Part shown: one piece after another, positions 45,010 through 57,239 of the stretch
How positions within the stretch are numbered: the first letter of the stretch is position 1
Layout: each line of letters begins with the position of its first letter
Source: Romanomermis culicivorax
Taxonomy: Eukaryota; Nematoda; Enoplea; Mermithida; Mermithidae
Length of the DNA stretch: 64,000 nucleotides
Direction of reading: 5' to 3'
Assembly (NCBI GenBank): GCA_963922205.1
Contig: CAWUHX010000005.1
Location: forward strand, 1,302,001 to 1,366,000
Notes under the pieces: model-generated
Database searches by the model: none
Told to the model about the DNA's origin: nothing
The model's input: the letters and a program-made list of their open reading frames with translations, nothing else
Made by a program: the position numbers and the translations under genes

Positions 45010-45646
45010 GCAGAGTACGGTGGCCGTGGTCCTAGCACTTGCAAAGTGGATTTTCGGTGTTTTTATGGTACCGGCAACAAACTGCAACCAAAAAAACCAG
45101 GTGCTCAAGGACAGGGAGGGATAATTCATATGCAAATTAAGTAAAATGGGCAAAAATATGGAGTTTTTGGAAAGCAGAAGTTGCATTTTTGGCACCTGGT
45201 ATTATGATTGCTGTTAGTATAGCCATAGCCTAAGCCTAAGCCTAAGCCGAACCGCCACATTCATAATTTTTTTACTTTAGGGGGCGCTCGTCACTACCGA
45301 TGGCTGCAGACGAGCTTAGGCTTAGGCTTAGGCTTAGGCTTAGGCTTAAACTTAGGGTTAGGCTTAGGCTTAGGCTTAGGCTTAGGCTTAGGCTTAGGCT
45401 TAGGCTTAGGCTATGGCTATACTAACAGCAATCATAATACCAGGTGCCAAAAATGCAACTTCTGCTTTCCAAAAACTCCATATTTTTGCCCATTTTACTT
45501 AATTTGCATATGAATTATGCAAATTAGTCTATCTCCCTCCCTGTCCTTGAGCACCTGGTTTTTTTTGGTTGCAGTTTGTTGCCGGTACCATAAAAACACC
45601 GAAAATCCACTTTGGAAGTGCTAGGACCACCGCCACCGTACTCTGC
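45010..45646. repeat. Fold-back element with telomeric centre
   Basis: The left arm (45010-45227) and right arm (45412-45646) are inverted copies of one another at high identity. The right arm has an extra block of about 16 bp near 45515-45530. Between them lie about 3.5 GCCTAA units (45228-45248), a 67-bp unique spacer, then about 16 TTAGGC units (45316-45411), so the telomeric tracts are themselves inverted. The outer arm ends match in GCAGAGTACGGTGG. It looks like a palindromic transposon or a healed double telomere. Confidence 0.9.
45316..45411 (+). repeat. Interstitial telomere-type array (TTAGGC)n
   Basis: About 16 hexamers with a few variants (AAACTTAGGGTTAGGC near 45347). TTAGGC is the telomere repeat of nematodes, which supports the organism assignment. 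Confidence 0.95.
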
Positions 45647-46281
45647 AATAATTCCCTAATTACAATGGAATGTTGATGAGAATTGGGCATTTCAACGGAA
45701 TGGTTGCATCTTTGATTGACGAAAAAGAAAAAGGTCAAACAGCCAAGTAAGATCTTTTTTCAAAAATTACTGTAGATTGATTCTTGGATTACTGTATGTT
45801 TACTGTAGTGATCATTTTTGGGTTAAAAGTTATAACTTGCATAATTTTAACATGCATAATTTGTAGACTTTGACATGCTGTTTCGGAAAGATGAATTATT
45901 TTTCTAAAATATGCAAAATTAACACTAACTAACAAATGCACTACAGTAATCATTTTCGATCTAATTGATGAAAAATTGTTGCTTTAACTCATTATCTCAG
46001 GGAAATTTGAGTGCATTGCAATTCTTGAATTTTCTAACTCAACAATTAAACATTGGACATTTAGAAAATGTCATCTTATGCGTGAATTCAGTCAATGATT
46101 TAAGGGAGAGGCCTTTCAGGGAAATGTTAAAATTAAGATAAATATTATGACAAACAGTTCAATCTATTATTGAAAAATTATCTCTACTAAGTTTAAAATT
46201 GCAGTAAAAAACATCAAAGAATCCTAATAGAATGGTAGAAAAAAGTGTTGCTTAACAAATTTTCAAAAGTGTGCTCGAATT
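45647..46281. other. Non-coding gap before Element 2
   Basis: AT-rich with several TACTGTA(G) words; no gene seen. Confidence 0.5.
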
Positions 46282-46285
46282 GAAG

Positions 46286-46904
46286 TGTTGTGCAGGTCTT
46301 TTCTTAGGAGGTTTAAGAATAGATTGAGGCTTCGGGTCTGATCTGACCTGTTAGAACTACTCCCTTGGCTAAGCCTCGGTGATAGTGCAACAGTCCGATT
46401 ATCCCCGACCTACAACAACAAAGATTACTTAAAACTTAAATGCGGGGCCTCACCAGAGAGCTCCACAGTCTCCTAGCTGAGATGAGGAATCCCCTCAGGG
46501 ATAAACTTACTTGAGTATAACCCTTAATGGGTTTCCCAAGGCTTGCTAGTTGCAAGCTGGTGCCTGGGCCTCTGGCCCTCGGCCTGCGTCGGTCGGAATT
46601 ATCTAAATAAAAAACGAATGTATTAAACAATATTTCCGGCAAAATACTAAAAAGAATGTGGATAGACCACAGTCGGTAATATGCAAATAAAGTCAAAATG
46701 CTAGGAAATAGTTTAATGGACGCCAGCAAAGTAAAGGAAAATATTATAAAAAATACGATAATAGTGAACAATGATTTTCACTATCTTTTTTGGTCTTTCT
46801 TTGGCGCTCCACTTCTATGCAAATGTCTGCGCCGCTGGTCGTTCATTTGTTCGATTTGCATGGCGATTTCCCCATGCGATTTGCCATCAACAGGGTGCCC
46901 AACA
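46286..46904 (-). repeat. 3' LTR of Element 2
   Basis: 619 bp, starting TGTTGGGC and ending GCACAACA on the minus strand. It matches 60863-61481 over its length. The element-internal CGAGGGA tract abuts its start at 46905. Confidence 0.92.
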
Positions 46905-47722
46905 TCCCTCGCGCGTTGAAACCAACCTACAGGAGGTAGAAAAAAAACTTTCGGCCGGGTTACCCCGGCATTAAAAGAATTAATCAAAAAGAAAAAATCT
47001 ACTACTCCGGCTGACTCCTGTTTGCACAGTTTGTCTCACTCGGACTCCCGTTTCACAGTCTGTCCTAATCGGACTCCTGATGGTCGTTGGACACAACGAA
47101 TACCAAGGATTTCGCCGCAATGGCTGGCAAGTGACGCCCATTTTGACCTTGGCTTTGATGGAATAACCTCCTGCCCTAAGGAGTACGACGATGACTTCAG
47201 TGCCGAATCGGGTCGATTTTGGGTTCGGCTGCTTGGTCTGCATGCTGTGGCAAGTCGTTGGTCGTGGGTCTAACCGCATGCAAATCGTTTTCCCGTGTCT
47301 CTATTTTTTCTAAATCAAACTAAAATACGAGATTACATTACCATACAATAAAGACAACGCGGGAATGTACGAGTATCACAAAAGATAAAATGCGCTAAAA
47401 ATTGAGCAAAAAATGTGGCCAAAAATTTAAAAATGTTTTTGCGGTTGCGTTTTGCACCAGTTTGTCAAAAAGAAAATTTTAGTTGGCCAGGAGCACCGAA
47501 ATTTAAATAATATTTTTGGATTTTATAATTTTTGGATTTTTTTGGATTTTTGTAATTTTATTAATGTTTTTGGATTTTGTATTTTATGAAATTAATAAAA
47601 ATATAAATGCGAAAAGATGATTTTTGGGCCGAAATTTGTGCGGCTATTTACTGCTGCTGCCCGCCGCCTCGGTAACCTCCTCGAGGTCTTCCTCGATAGT
47701 ATCCCCTCTGGCCGGGTTGGCC
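46905..47722 (-). other. 3' untranslated part of Element 2
   Basis: It contains the purine tract (about 46905-46915), a duplicated unit of about 29 bp headed GGAGTCCGA (47079 down to 47013) and, nearest ORF3, an A-rich block (47600-47518) with CCAAAAA words shared with Element 1. No supportable gene. Confidence 0.65.
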
Positions 47723-50700
47723 TCAGGTCTGACCTCCATCCTGGCCTTGATTTTGGCCTTGCTGACTTCCACCGCATCTACCAAGCGGTTGAAAGTTCCG
47801 ATTGTAGAACTGCGCGTCCGGGTCTTGGCCTTGGTATTGCCAGTTTCCTCGGCCTCTGAAGGGTCGCTGGGGGCGCCCTCTGAAGCCTCCTCTGGCTTGA
47901 CCTCGGTCATACCCCGGTCTAGCCCTGTATGGGGCCGGGTTTGAGAACATGTCGTCTCTCCCCTGTTGCCTTTGCGCTGGACCACTGCTAGTGGAGCTGC
48001 TGCGTTGTGGTTTTTGAGTCAGGAAAGTTGAATTTAGAGATTTTGATGATGTTGATTTAGATCGAGAAAGTAGACTTTTATAAGAAGTGCTAGCAGCTTC
48101 ACTATACGACCTCTGGCTGGTCGCAGTAGAGGATTGCTGTGTCGTCAGCGGCTGTTTTCTAGCCAGAGGAAGTCTAGGCACTTTAAACTTACCTGGGCTC
48201 TTGGCAGCCGTTCGCTGATATTTTTCAGCTTGCGGTCTGTCATCGCCTGGTGCCTTCCTTTTAACACCCATCTGGTTTAACCTTTGTGAGCCCATAAAGA
48301 TATATTGATTAAAGGCTGCAATGTAGACATCGTCTACGCGGTTTCCCTGGGCCTCGACGACCAGTTGTCTGTTTGCAAACGAACAGGCCTGGGCATACCA
48401 CCTACCAATTGCCATTGGCGTGATCGGAGCAAAATCCAACTGTAAAAAGATCATTAAGGTCACATACCTAATGGCCGTAAAGACGTCTGAAGCATCATAG
48501 TCCTGAAGCCATCTGGGAATAAGAACTAAAATAATCCACTCCCAAATTTCCTCAGGGACGCGTTCTCCGTCAAACATGAAACCGCCCTGCATTTCGAATT
48601 GTTGGCGATAATTTTCATGAATTTCGGCCATAGCATCATTGACCATTCTATAAATGATCGGCCCTTCCTGGCGGTCGAAGGCGAAATAATTGGCGACCTC
48701 TGGATTTTGGAATGAGATCGGCCCAATTAGGTGCCTTTGTTCCCGTTGCCGCTCCCAATAATGAATCAGAGTTTCTGCCAATTGACCAGGAGTGACAAAC
48801 TGCTGTGGCTCCCTTTCGGGTTTTTTAACCACCACATTCAGTTTGACTTCTTGATCAACTTTTCCTCCGATTCAAGATCAGGCTTTACCAACACGCTTCC
48901 CGCAGGTTTACTACTTTTTGCGGTATAGCTTGTGAGAACGGACTTAGATTTGCCAGATACCATACTAACCTCTTGGCCCATTTTCGATACCGTTCACATC
49001 TGAGTGTACAATGCAGTGGATGCTGTTGTCCTATCCGATTTCGTCTGGCCTTTGGAGGTCTCCGTTCGCGTTTGAATCTTGGCAGTCTCCGTCCTTGTTT
49101 GACTTTTCCTAGTCTCGGTTCTTGACTTTTGACTTGTCGAATATTCCGGGGTCGTAGTTTCCTCAGCCGTATCGTAAGTGTTGTTTTCGGACTGGTGGCG
49201 GCCGCTCCTTGTTGCTGCTGACCTTGAGCTGCAAGTCTGTGTGCTTTGGCCTTACCTAGCCTTTTCCTACGCCTTACTTTTTCCCTGGCCAAGTGTTGGA
49301 TAAATTTTTCCGACATTCCTTCAGCTAGCACCTGCTGAACTTTTTCTGGGGAATACACTCCAGGGATACCCTCCTGAGTGATTTTACCCCTTTTCATCAG
49401 CTCTGTCGCTGCTACGGCTGAATCTGAGCTGTCATCGGCTAAAGCCTGCTCCTTCAGCTTTCTTTGAAGTGCCCTCTGACGCAGGAAATTCCTGCTGCGT
49501 CAGCCTTCTTTGTTCCTGTATTTTGGCCTGTAGGGCCTCATGCTTCGCTTGTTCATCATGATCCTTAGGATCTTTAGCTTTAACTGGTATCTCCTGGGAT
49601 GCGTCTTGCATCTTTTCCAGTCTGACGTCAATTCCTGACATTTTAGTCACTGCTTCATCTATTTGAGTCTGGATCTTTTCCTCCTCAACAGCCTGTTTCT
49701 GAGTTTTGACCTCCATCGCGTCTTTATTCTCCGATGTCTGGCCCTCAGACTCCAGAATCTCACCTTCTTCTTCCTCTTCTTCAACATCCTCCTCTGAACT
49801 GGACTCAGAGTCTGAATTTCGTATCTTCGGCAAAAGTTGTTTTACATTAGCTGGCAAAACAGCTGGTGCCGGAGGTACCACTTGCAAAATAGTGATGACT
49901 TCTGGCTCAGGCTCAACCGGCTGCTGTACCTGAGTTACCCGAGTCGGCTGTGCCACCGCTGGTTGCGTTTGCGGCGGCACCACGACTAGTACTGCAGCTG
50001 CTTGCGTAGCATTGGTGTCCAAAGCTGGTTGTTTTGCTTTGACCACCTGCGCTGGCGCCTGCGGCTGCGTTTTAACTTGTCCCGACCCTCCAGCTTGCGC
50101 TGTTTGGGAAGTAGAGGGACGATTTACAGGTACTTTAGATACCAACTCACCAGCTGGGGTATAGGTTAGCCTATACCCAGGCATTTCTGAAGCAATTTGT
50201 CTCTCCCGGAAGCTTTTGCTAACGAATTCCTGTCTGAGTTCCAGCGGGTTTCCCGGTGCGTAAGTTGTTGGGTAATTGGTCCGGTGTGCGTCTTCCGTCA
50301 TCGGATACCGCAGTCGCGGTGTCAAAGTCTTGAAGCCTACATAGTAAAAAGTTACATAAAAGTAAGGATTCACCTTGTAAGCTGCGTCCTTTAATAACGA
50401 TTTGTCATCGCCAATTTGCAAAATTTCCTCGGCTTCTCTAAACCGTAGCGGGACGAATCCGAACCGATTTTGCCAGGCGTATACCCCTTTTTTGGTTGGA
50501 AAACGGGGTTCCGACAGCGGTAATGTCACTGCTAATTCTAAATAATAAGCCAGGCAGTCGCCTGACTTCCAGGACATGGGTTTTATCATCTCCTGGCCTT
50601 CTTTAGTATAACTATTCAAAAAGTTATAATTTAGTACTGCGCTCGTTTCATAATCGCACTCCGCTTGCAAATGAGGCCATGCCAAATGATAGGCCAATGG

Positions 50701-52951
50701 CATGAACTTACAGATGACCTCTAACTCCGCAAAGTTTCGCTCATCTAACATGCTAGATATTTTGGCCAAATTTGGCGTATAAAAATTCGTTTTATAGGCC
50801 TGTCTATGACCTTCTATACCCACTGGGTAATGGTTATTAGCTGAAAACACTTCTTGTGGAATTTCATCGGGCTTCCGGGCCTGTTGCTAGTATAGCTTAG
50901 CGTTTTCATACAGCATCAAAGAGATTTTACTGTCTAAATCCCAATAGGTTCCACCTGATTTGAGATTTTCCAGAACATCTTTGGCGATATTAACCCAGTC
51001 TGGTATTTGAACCTCCTGGATTTCACTATCCTCAGTGTACTCATCATCCTTGAGTCGTTTGCCATCTCTCGGGAATAGTGGATAAAAACCACTGGGTAAC
51101 TGAACTCCTTGAGGACGAAGAGGGTTACATTCCATAGGTGCGGTATAATAACCTGTGTTATTTCCCTGCATCTGTACTGCCCAACGGTTGTACATTTCCC
51201 ATTTCATCATATAATAAACCATATTAGGCTGTACCTGATCGGTTTCCATTACTGGGGTGCCTAGCCCCATTTCTATATTTACGTTGCCTGGTATCATTAG
51301 ATATTGTTGATAAAAATATAAGGCAATGGTATTGATCTGTTTGGGATCAACCTTGTCATGATCGAAAATCTGCATTTGCATTAGCAGTTGATCGGCCATG
51401 CCATAGTGAATCGCGGCAAACATAACCAATAACAAATAATACGCATCTAGAGCTGCATACCTAAGCTCTTCCGACAGTATTCCTTTCTTGGCAAACTGAT
51501 CACGGTTCGCCTTTAGTGAAAAGTCATATTGGTAAGGGCCCACGTCTATCAAATAAAATTCGGTGAACATTCCCTTTAACCAAAAGGTTTCGGTGACAAA
51601 TACTTGTTTGAAAACACTTTTTCTCCAGGTTAACCCCTACCATGGTTAAGGCGAAACGGTCTAAATCAAAGTACCGACCTTTGGTCTTCCTAAGATGTTC
51701 CCTTAAGGGGACAGTTTTGTCCCTGTCCTTATTATCTCGCCCTGAACCACATACATTATAAATACTCACCAAGTCCTCCAGTACGGAATATCCGGCGAAC
51801 AGCATGTCGGAATTGAGGAAATCGTGGAGGCTTGTCCATTTTTTGAGCATCATGGTTGTCGTATCAATAACCTACGTTTGACCGTTGGTTAGTGTCAAGC
51901 TTACGTAGCGGGCAAATTGTTTTCCCATCAGATTTTCCACCTCTCTCGTTTTGAACAAGGCCGCGACCTTATCCTGATGGACTTTTTCTACGTCAAATCC
52001 ACAAACTGGTTGTCCTCTGAAGATTGACACTTCTCAGATAATGTGGAGTACTTGGCTGACTTTCCCGATGTCTACCATTTGAGGTTCCTTGGGATTAGCC
52101 GGCCGGTATCCAAATGTGGCTTTGAACCACTGGTCCAGTTCGTGGATTCTCACGACCCTTTTGACGTTGTAATCTAAACATTATAAGATACTATTAATTT
52201 CTGTGCTTACTCCCCTCTTTTCAGCATATTTTTGGATCTATACTACACCAGCACCACAACACCAAGTGGGTTAAGTTTCGCAGAAAATAAATTTAGGGCA
52301 GGCTTGTTAGGTGAGCCACTGATATACAAACATTGAGCTGGTAGGCAACTAACACCTTACCAAATCTTACCCTTGCTACCTCTATATGTTGGGGAGGGTA
52401 GACCTGATCCGATTGTCCACCACTTGATTGGACACCAATCTCTGACCAGCTGCTTGAGCGACCAACTACGCTCCATTCATGGCGCTGTATTTACAATTTT
52501 TATAGCGCTCGAGATTAATAATTTTTAATGATTTGGATATCGAAAAAGTGATATAATTTGGTTTGATTTGAAAATAATTAATTTTAGATAAATTTTGATG
52601 ATAAAACTTTGAACGGGCTGAACCCAAGGTTCTAGGTTTCCCTTGAATCGTCTAGCTCTCGGTGGTATCAGGTATATTTCCAAGTTTGGAAATTCCCTGC
52701 TAGGCTTTGAGCTTCCGACTCTCAGTACTCCCATTTTTCATTCCCTCTAAGTTCTAACCTCGTCTGCCCTTTGGGGGGCCGAGCTGGTCTTCCAGTGACT
52801 TCTGGGCATTACCTGCGGTTCGAAACTTACCGTCAATGAAGAAAAACTGGTTGTCTTGCCCGTGCTTGGCTCTGCCAAATTCTACGTGGTGCTCTGTGTG
52901 CAACCACTCACGCGTCGGAGCTTGTTGGCCGTTCCACGCGCCCTTCCCCAT
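47723..52951 (-). pseudogene. ORF3 of Element 2: spliced exonuclease/RGG protein, frameshifted
   Basis: Exon 1 is 52951-52831 (donor GTAAGTTTC), the intron 52830-52174, and exon 2 runs from 52173 to the stop at 47723. Exonuclease motifs are GFDVEKV (about 51985), GYSVLEDL (about 51790) and YAALDAYYL (about 51450), so all DEDDy acids are kept. An in-frame TGA near 52040, a frameshift at about 51600, a TAG at 50887-50889 and shifts near 49430 and 48900 break it. The two large blocks either side of the TAG (51570-50890 and 50886-49432) are in one frame, so the exonuclease and linker were one protein. The conserved GPISF...EVANYF...QGGFMFD...AIRYV...[10 protein letters not shown] domain is at about 48730-48410. 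The RGG/Gln-rich tail is at about 47900-47723. Confidence 0.8.
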
Positions 52952-53377
52952 TTCTTTTCACTTCGAAATGTTTTTCTTTTCGAATAATAAATTTGTAAAA
53001 ATTTAAAATTTTTGAACGCTGAAAAAGTTTAATCTAGCAGTTCTGCTATTTTCCTTTTTACTGCGATTCGGGGAATGTTTTACTTCTTCCTTCCAATGGA
53101 AGTTTAGAATTCAGATAAGCTGGGCAGCTATTATTTGATTTTAGAAAAATTAAAAATTTTTAAAATTAAATTTTTTGGGAAAATATCCAAAATATTTTGG
53201 GTTGACACTTTGGTCTAAAATTCCGTAGAATTTTTCCCAAAGTCTGAGATAAATATGAAAAAATTTACAAAATAAATACGAATAATATTTGAACGCGATA
53301 AATATTACAAAATATTACATATTTAATTTAAAATAAGTACCTACATGCATGAGATATGTACATAAATAAAATAAAAA
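52952..53377 (-). other. Spacer between pol and ORF3 of Element 2
   Basis: About 425 bp, AT-rich, equivalent to 6065-6479 in Element 1. No gene. Confidence 0.5.
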
Positions 53378-54750
53378 TCAGCGCGAGATCGCGCATAGAT
53401 TGGCCTTGAGCGAATTTCCAAATGATTTCATTTGGTTTGGCGCTCCAGTCGTAACTGTTTGTGCCATATTGGAAAGTGACGTGTTTTTGTCACGTGGCGC
53501 ATCCTGATTGGCTCGCGCTATTTGTGGCAAGACTCTAGTGGTCTCGAAACGAAAATGTTTCAACCTGCTGATTGAAACAATTTGGCGATTTAGCAGGTTG
53601 TCCCAATGTACAATGGTGACAACGTTCTCCGCTTCTCGCGAAATGTCCGTAATTATAAACGGACCGGACCATGGTAGTCCTAATTTTTTCTGCTTATCTA
53701 CTTTGAGCAGAACCCAATCATTTTTCTTGAACCCATTCTGTTTTGACTTCTTATCAAAGTATTTCTTCGATTTTTTGGCAGCACTCTGGATATTTTTGGC
53801 AATATCCTCGTAAAGGTTGACTAAATGATTGGTCAACAAAAATTTGTATGCCTCTGCATTGCTGTCCGGTATTAAAATGTCATATGCTTTTGATAAGTTT
53901 AACCCGAAGGTTGTCTCCTGACCTCTAAGCAATGAAAATGGGGATTGCCCCATAGCTGCATGTGGTGTGGCATTATAAGCAAACACCACGGCTCTCAAGT
54001 ATCTTGGCCAATTATCTTTTTCCTCAATGGCCACCTTTCTGAGCTGTTTAATGAGTGTCTGATTAAATCTCTCCACCATGCCATTACCTTATGGATGGTA
54101 GGCTGTTGTATAAATTTTTTGACACTCTAATAACTTGCAGATTTCTTTCATTAGATCTGAGGTAAAACAACCTCCTCTATCACTGAGTAATCTCCGTGGA
54201 GTCCCGTGTCTAAACACAATTGATTGTAGAAAAGTATCTACAACGGTGCTAGCTGACTGATCCGGGATCAGTTCAGCTTCAACCCACTTTGTAAAATAGT
54301 CCTGAAGACTATGACATATGGTCTCTTCTCACTTAGTGGAGAAATACTCATGATATCCACTGATACTATATCAAAGGGACCTTGTGGAATAATTGGTATC
54401 AGTGGAGGAATTTCTGTGTTTCCCTGATTAGCCATTTGACAAACTGGACAAAACTTTACCCAGTGCCTGACATCCTTTTCTATTCCAGGCCACCAGAACC
54501 GTTTTTTAATCATAGCAAGGGTCCTTTTGAACCCCTGATGAGTCATCATCACGGCACCATGGTACTGGTGCAAAGTATTGTCCCTTAGGCAGGATGAGAC
54601 AACCACTTGATCGTCGGATCCCTGTCCGGCTTCGCGGTATAACACTTCATTTTGGATATAAAATCCACTGTGATACTTGGTTGTCCCATTTTGACCCAAT
54701 CTATCAAAGTATGGTTGTAATACCTCATCTTTTCTCTGCAAGAGGGCCAT
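53378..54750 (-). pseudogene. Integrase of Element 2
   Basis: HHCC zinc finger (HQYHGAVMMTHQGF ... FCPVCQ) at about 54580-54430; first Asp in VSVDIMSI (about 54370); a one-base deletion at about 54300 shifts the frame. The second Asp is in LLSDRGG (about 54180). A TAA at about 54090 replaces the Gln of HPQGNGM. Glu is in MVERFNQTL (start 54079). The C-terminal part ends at 53378. All catalytic residues are present but no continuous frame remains. Confidence 0.88.
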
Positions 54751-54764
54751 GAGATCATCTCTAA

Positions 54765-56510
54765 TTAGCCCTGGTCTGCCAAAGTAAACTCCTGTTCTTT
54801 TTCTGGGTATAACCAGGTAACTCTTTTTTCCTTAATTTTTTCCTGGTTTCCCCTACTTACTGTTTCTTTACCCTGATTGCCATCAGGCTTGATCTGAGCC
54901 TGATCACTCTTCTCCGCTTCTTTCGCCATGCTCCTTGTAGTTACGGCATTTACCAAGTCTGCAGGCGAAATTGATTCTGGATCACCCTCAGAATCTTCTG
55001 GATAAATTTGGGTGAATCTCGGACTTATATCAGTTGTCTGATTTTTCTTATTTTTTGGCTCTGGAAATAATGGAGTACCGTCTTCAGGATTCCGATCTGT
55101 CAGAATTCTGAATCTCTTCACCAAATTAAGATGCTTTTTCTCAATAAGCTGTGCTTCTAGATCTTCCAGATTTCCAGACTCTCGTTTATCCTCTGAGAAC
55201 ATATGTTCCCATTTTGGCGGTATCTTTTCTGCTTGATCGTCTGGTTCATCCATCCTAGACAAAAAGTCTGCCATGGCATTTTGTTTTCCAGGCACATACT
55301 CTAGTTTATGGTTGAACTGAGAGATGAATGAATACCATCTCTTCAACTTACCATTGGTCATAGCATTGACCTTCATAGAAAACAATGGTTTGTGATCAGT
55401 TCTTATGATCACCTTATGACCTACTAGATAGTGCTTGTATAACTTTAAGCCATACACTATTGCCAAACACTCCCTTTCCGTTGCTGACCACCTTTTCTCG
55501 TCCGCTTTTAAAATTCTGCTATTATAAGCAATTACCCAGCGGTCGGACTTGGTCTCCTGGTAAAGAACTGCTCCTAGTGCCGTTCCGCTGGCATCTGTCT
55601 GAAGGACAAAGTCTGCAGACCCGTCCAAAACCAGATACCTTAGAAAAGGCACTGACAATAGTGCTTCTTTCAGGCTCCTAAAAGCCTGATGGTGAACCTC
55701 CGTAATTTCCCAAACACAGTTCTTCCCAGTTAATTTATACAACGGTTCAGCCTGTTTAGCCAACCCTTGTATGAACTTTTTACACCACTGCAACATTCCT
55801 AAAAACCTTTGCAGTTTATGTTTAGACTCTGGGAATGGGAAATCATTAATAGCTTTGACCTTTTTCGGATCTGGATAAACTCCATCCAAATTTAAGATAT
55901 GTCCTAAAAAATGGACTCTCTCTGGCAGAAATTCACACTTCTCCGGTTTTAAGGTCAAATGAGCCTTTCTTAGAGCTTGCAGGACTAGCTCTAAATTAAC
56001 TAAATGTTCCTCAAACGTATTTGAGAACACTATTATATTGTCTATATATACTAGACAGATTTTCCATACATATGGATGCAAAACTCTTTCCATCATATGC
56101 TGGAACTCTGCTGGCGCATTCTTTAGGCCAAAGGGCATGACTTTAAATTGATAAAGCCCTTCTTGGCATATGAAAGCAGTTTTTTCCTTGCTTTCTTCAT
56201 CCATTTGCACTTGCCAATACCCTGACTTGAGATCTAAGGTGGTATAAAACTTTGCTTTACCTAAACAGTCTAGATAGTCATCCATTCTAGGAATGGGATA
56301 CTTATCATCCTTGGTAACATCATTTATACCCCTGAAGTCCACTACTGGTCGCTTGGTACCATCCTTTTTACCTACTAGAAATAACGGAGCTGCCCAAGGC
56401 GACTTTGATGGCTCAATTACACCCTTTTTAAGCATATCTTGGACATGCTCACAAACATGTGGCCGTAAATTTATGGCAGTCCTGTGGTACCTTTGCCACA
56501 AGTGCTGCAT
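54765..56510 (-). pseudogene. Reverse transcriptase and RNase H of Element 2
   Basis: One open frame of about 581 residues. RT fingers: GVIEPSKSPWAAPLFLV, VVDFRGIN; palm: FYTTLDLKSGYWQ and MPFGLKNAPAEFQ. The catalytic box reads LVYIDNIIVF, so the second Asp of YxDD is Asn (AAT at 56037-56039), which should abolish polymerase activity. The thumb carries FLGHILNLDGV; then RNase H (TDASGTALGAVL, RECLAIVYGL, TDHKPLF) ends at QNAMADFLSR. A charged linker follows to 54765. The frame differs from the neighbours on both sides. Confidence 0.9.
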
Positions 56511-57239
56511 CGCCTGTATTTATTTTACAGGTCAAGTAGGGTGTAGTAGTTGGAGGATCATTGGGCAAGCTGAACATGTCTCTATATTTTGCGAGACATC
56601 GTAAAGCTTGTTCCAATTGCTCAGATGGTATGTTGGATTTAGCCAGCATACTGTACAAAGCTTCCTTGAATTCTTTCTCATCCAATCGAGTCGAATCAGG
56701 TCTAGCTTGGACTGCACAGGTTTGCAGCTTCTCCAGATCCTCAACTATCTTCCCCTTCAGTTGATCTTGGTTATTGGCATCACACAACACTGAATTAGTA
56801 TGGCCAATTATTTGATTGCTTTTCAAATGGCATCCTGATCCTGTGTTGTTGGATACCATAACTACAAAATCATCTTTTGTACCATCTACTATGGTACTAT
56901 CTATGTGGAACCTTTCTTCATTTTCTTCAGACTCTATTATGATTCCGTTTGGGCAATTTTCGCCTACCTTATCCCAAGGTTTTGCTCTCAGAAGTATATC
57001 AGTACCACTTGGTAAGTAGATTGGATTCGCACTCACCACTGGCATGGAAACCTTTAGCAGGCAAATCTTTGGCTGATACTGGAGGGGGCGCTCATCCTGG
57101 ATTCCGTGGCGCTCGTGGTCATGACCTCTCCACACTTTGTTTGGGGCTGGTCCGGTGTCACGTATATCCGCTGCTGACGGTTGTTGAGCATCATCGTCCT
57201 ATTCCTGAAATCTATTATGGCTCCTACCTGAGGATGAGC
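56449..57239 (-). pseudogene. pol linker between protease and RT of Element 2
   Basis: A frame-shifted open stretch with LPSGTDILLRAKPW and FSLPNDPPTTTPYLTCKINTGDA. The latter is the usual Gypsy segment just before RT (F--P-D--TT---H-I-TGDA). It overlaps the RT frame at its end. Confidence 0.7.

Noticed and set aside
47644..47985. Alternative-frame proteins over the end of ORF3 in Element 2
   Set aside because: They are shadows of the repetitive RGG/Gln coding sequence. The conserved frame is the one matching Element 1.
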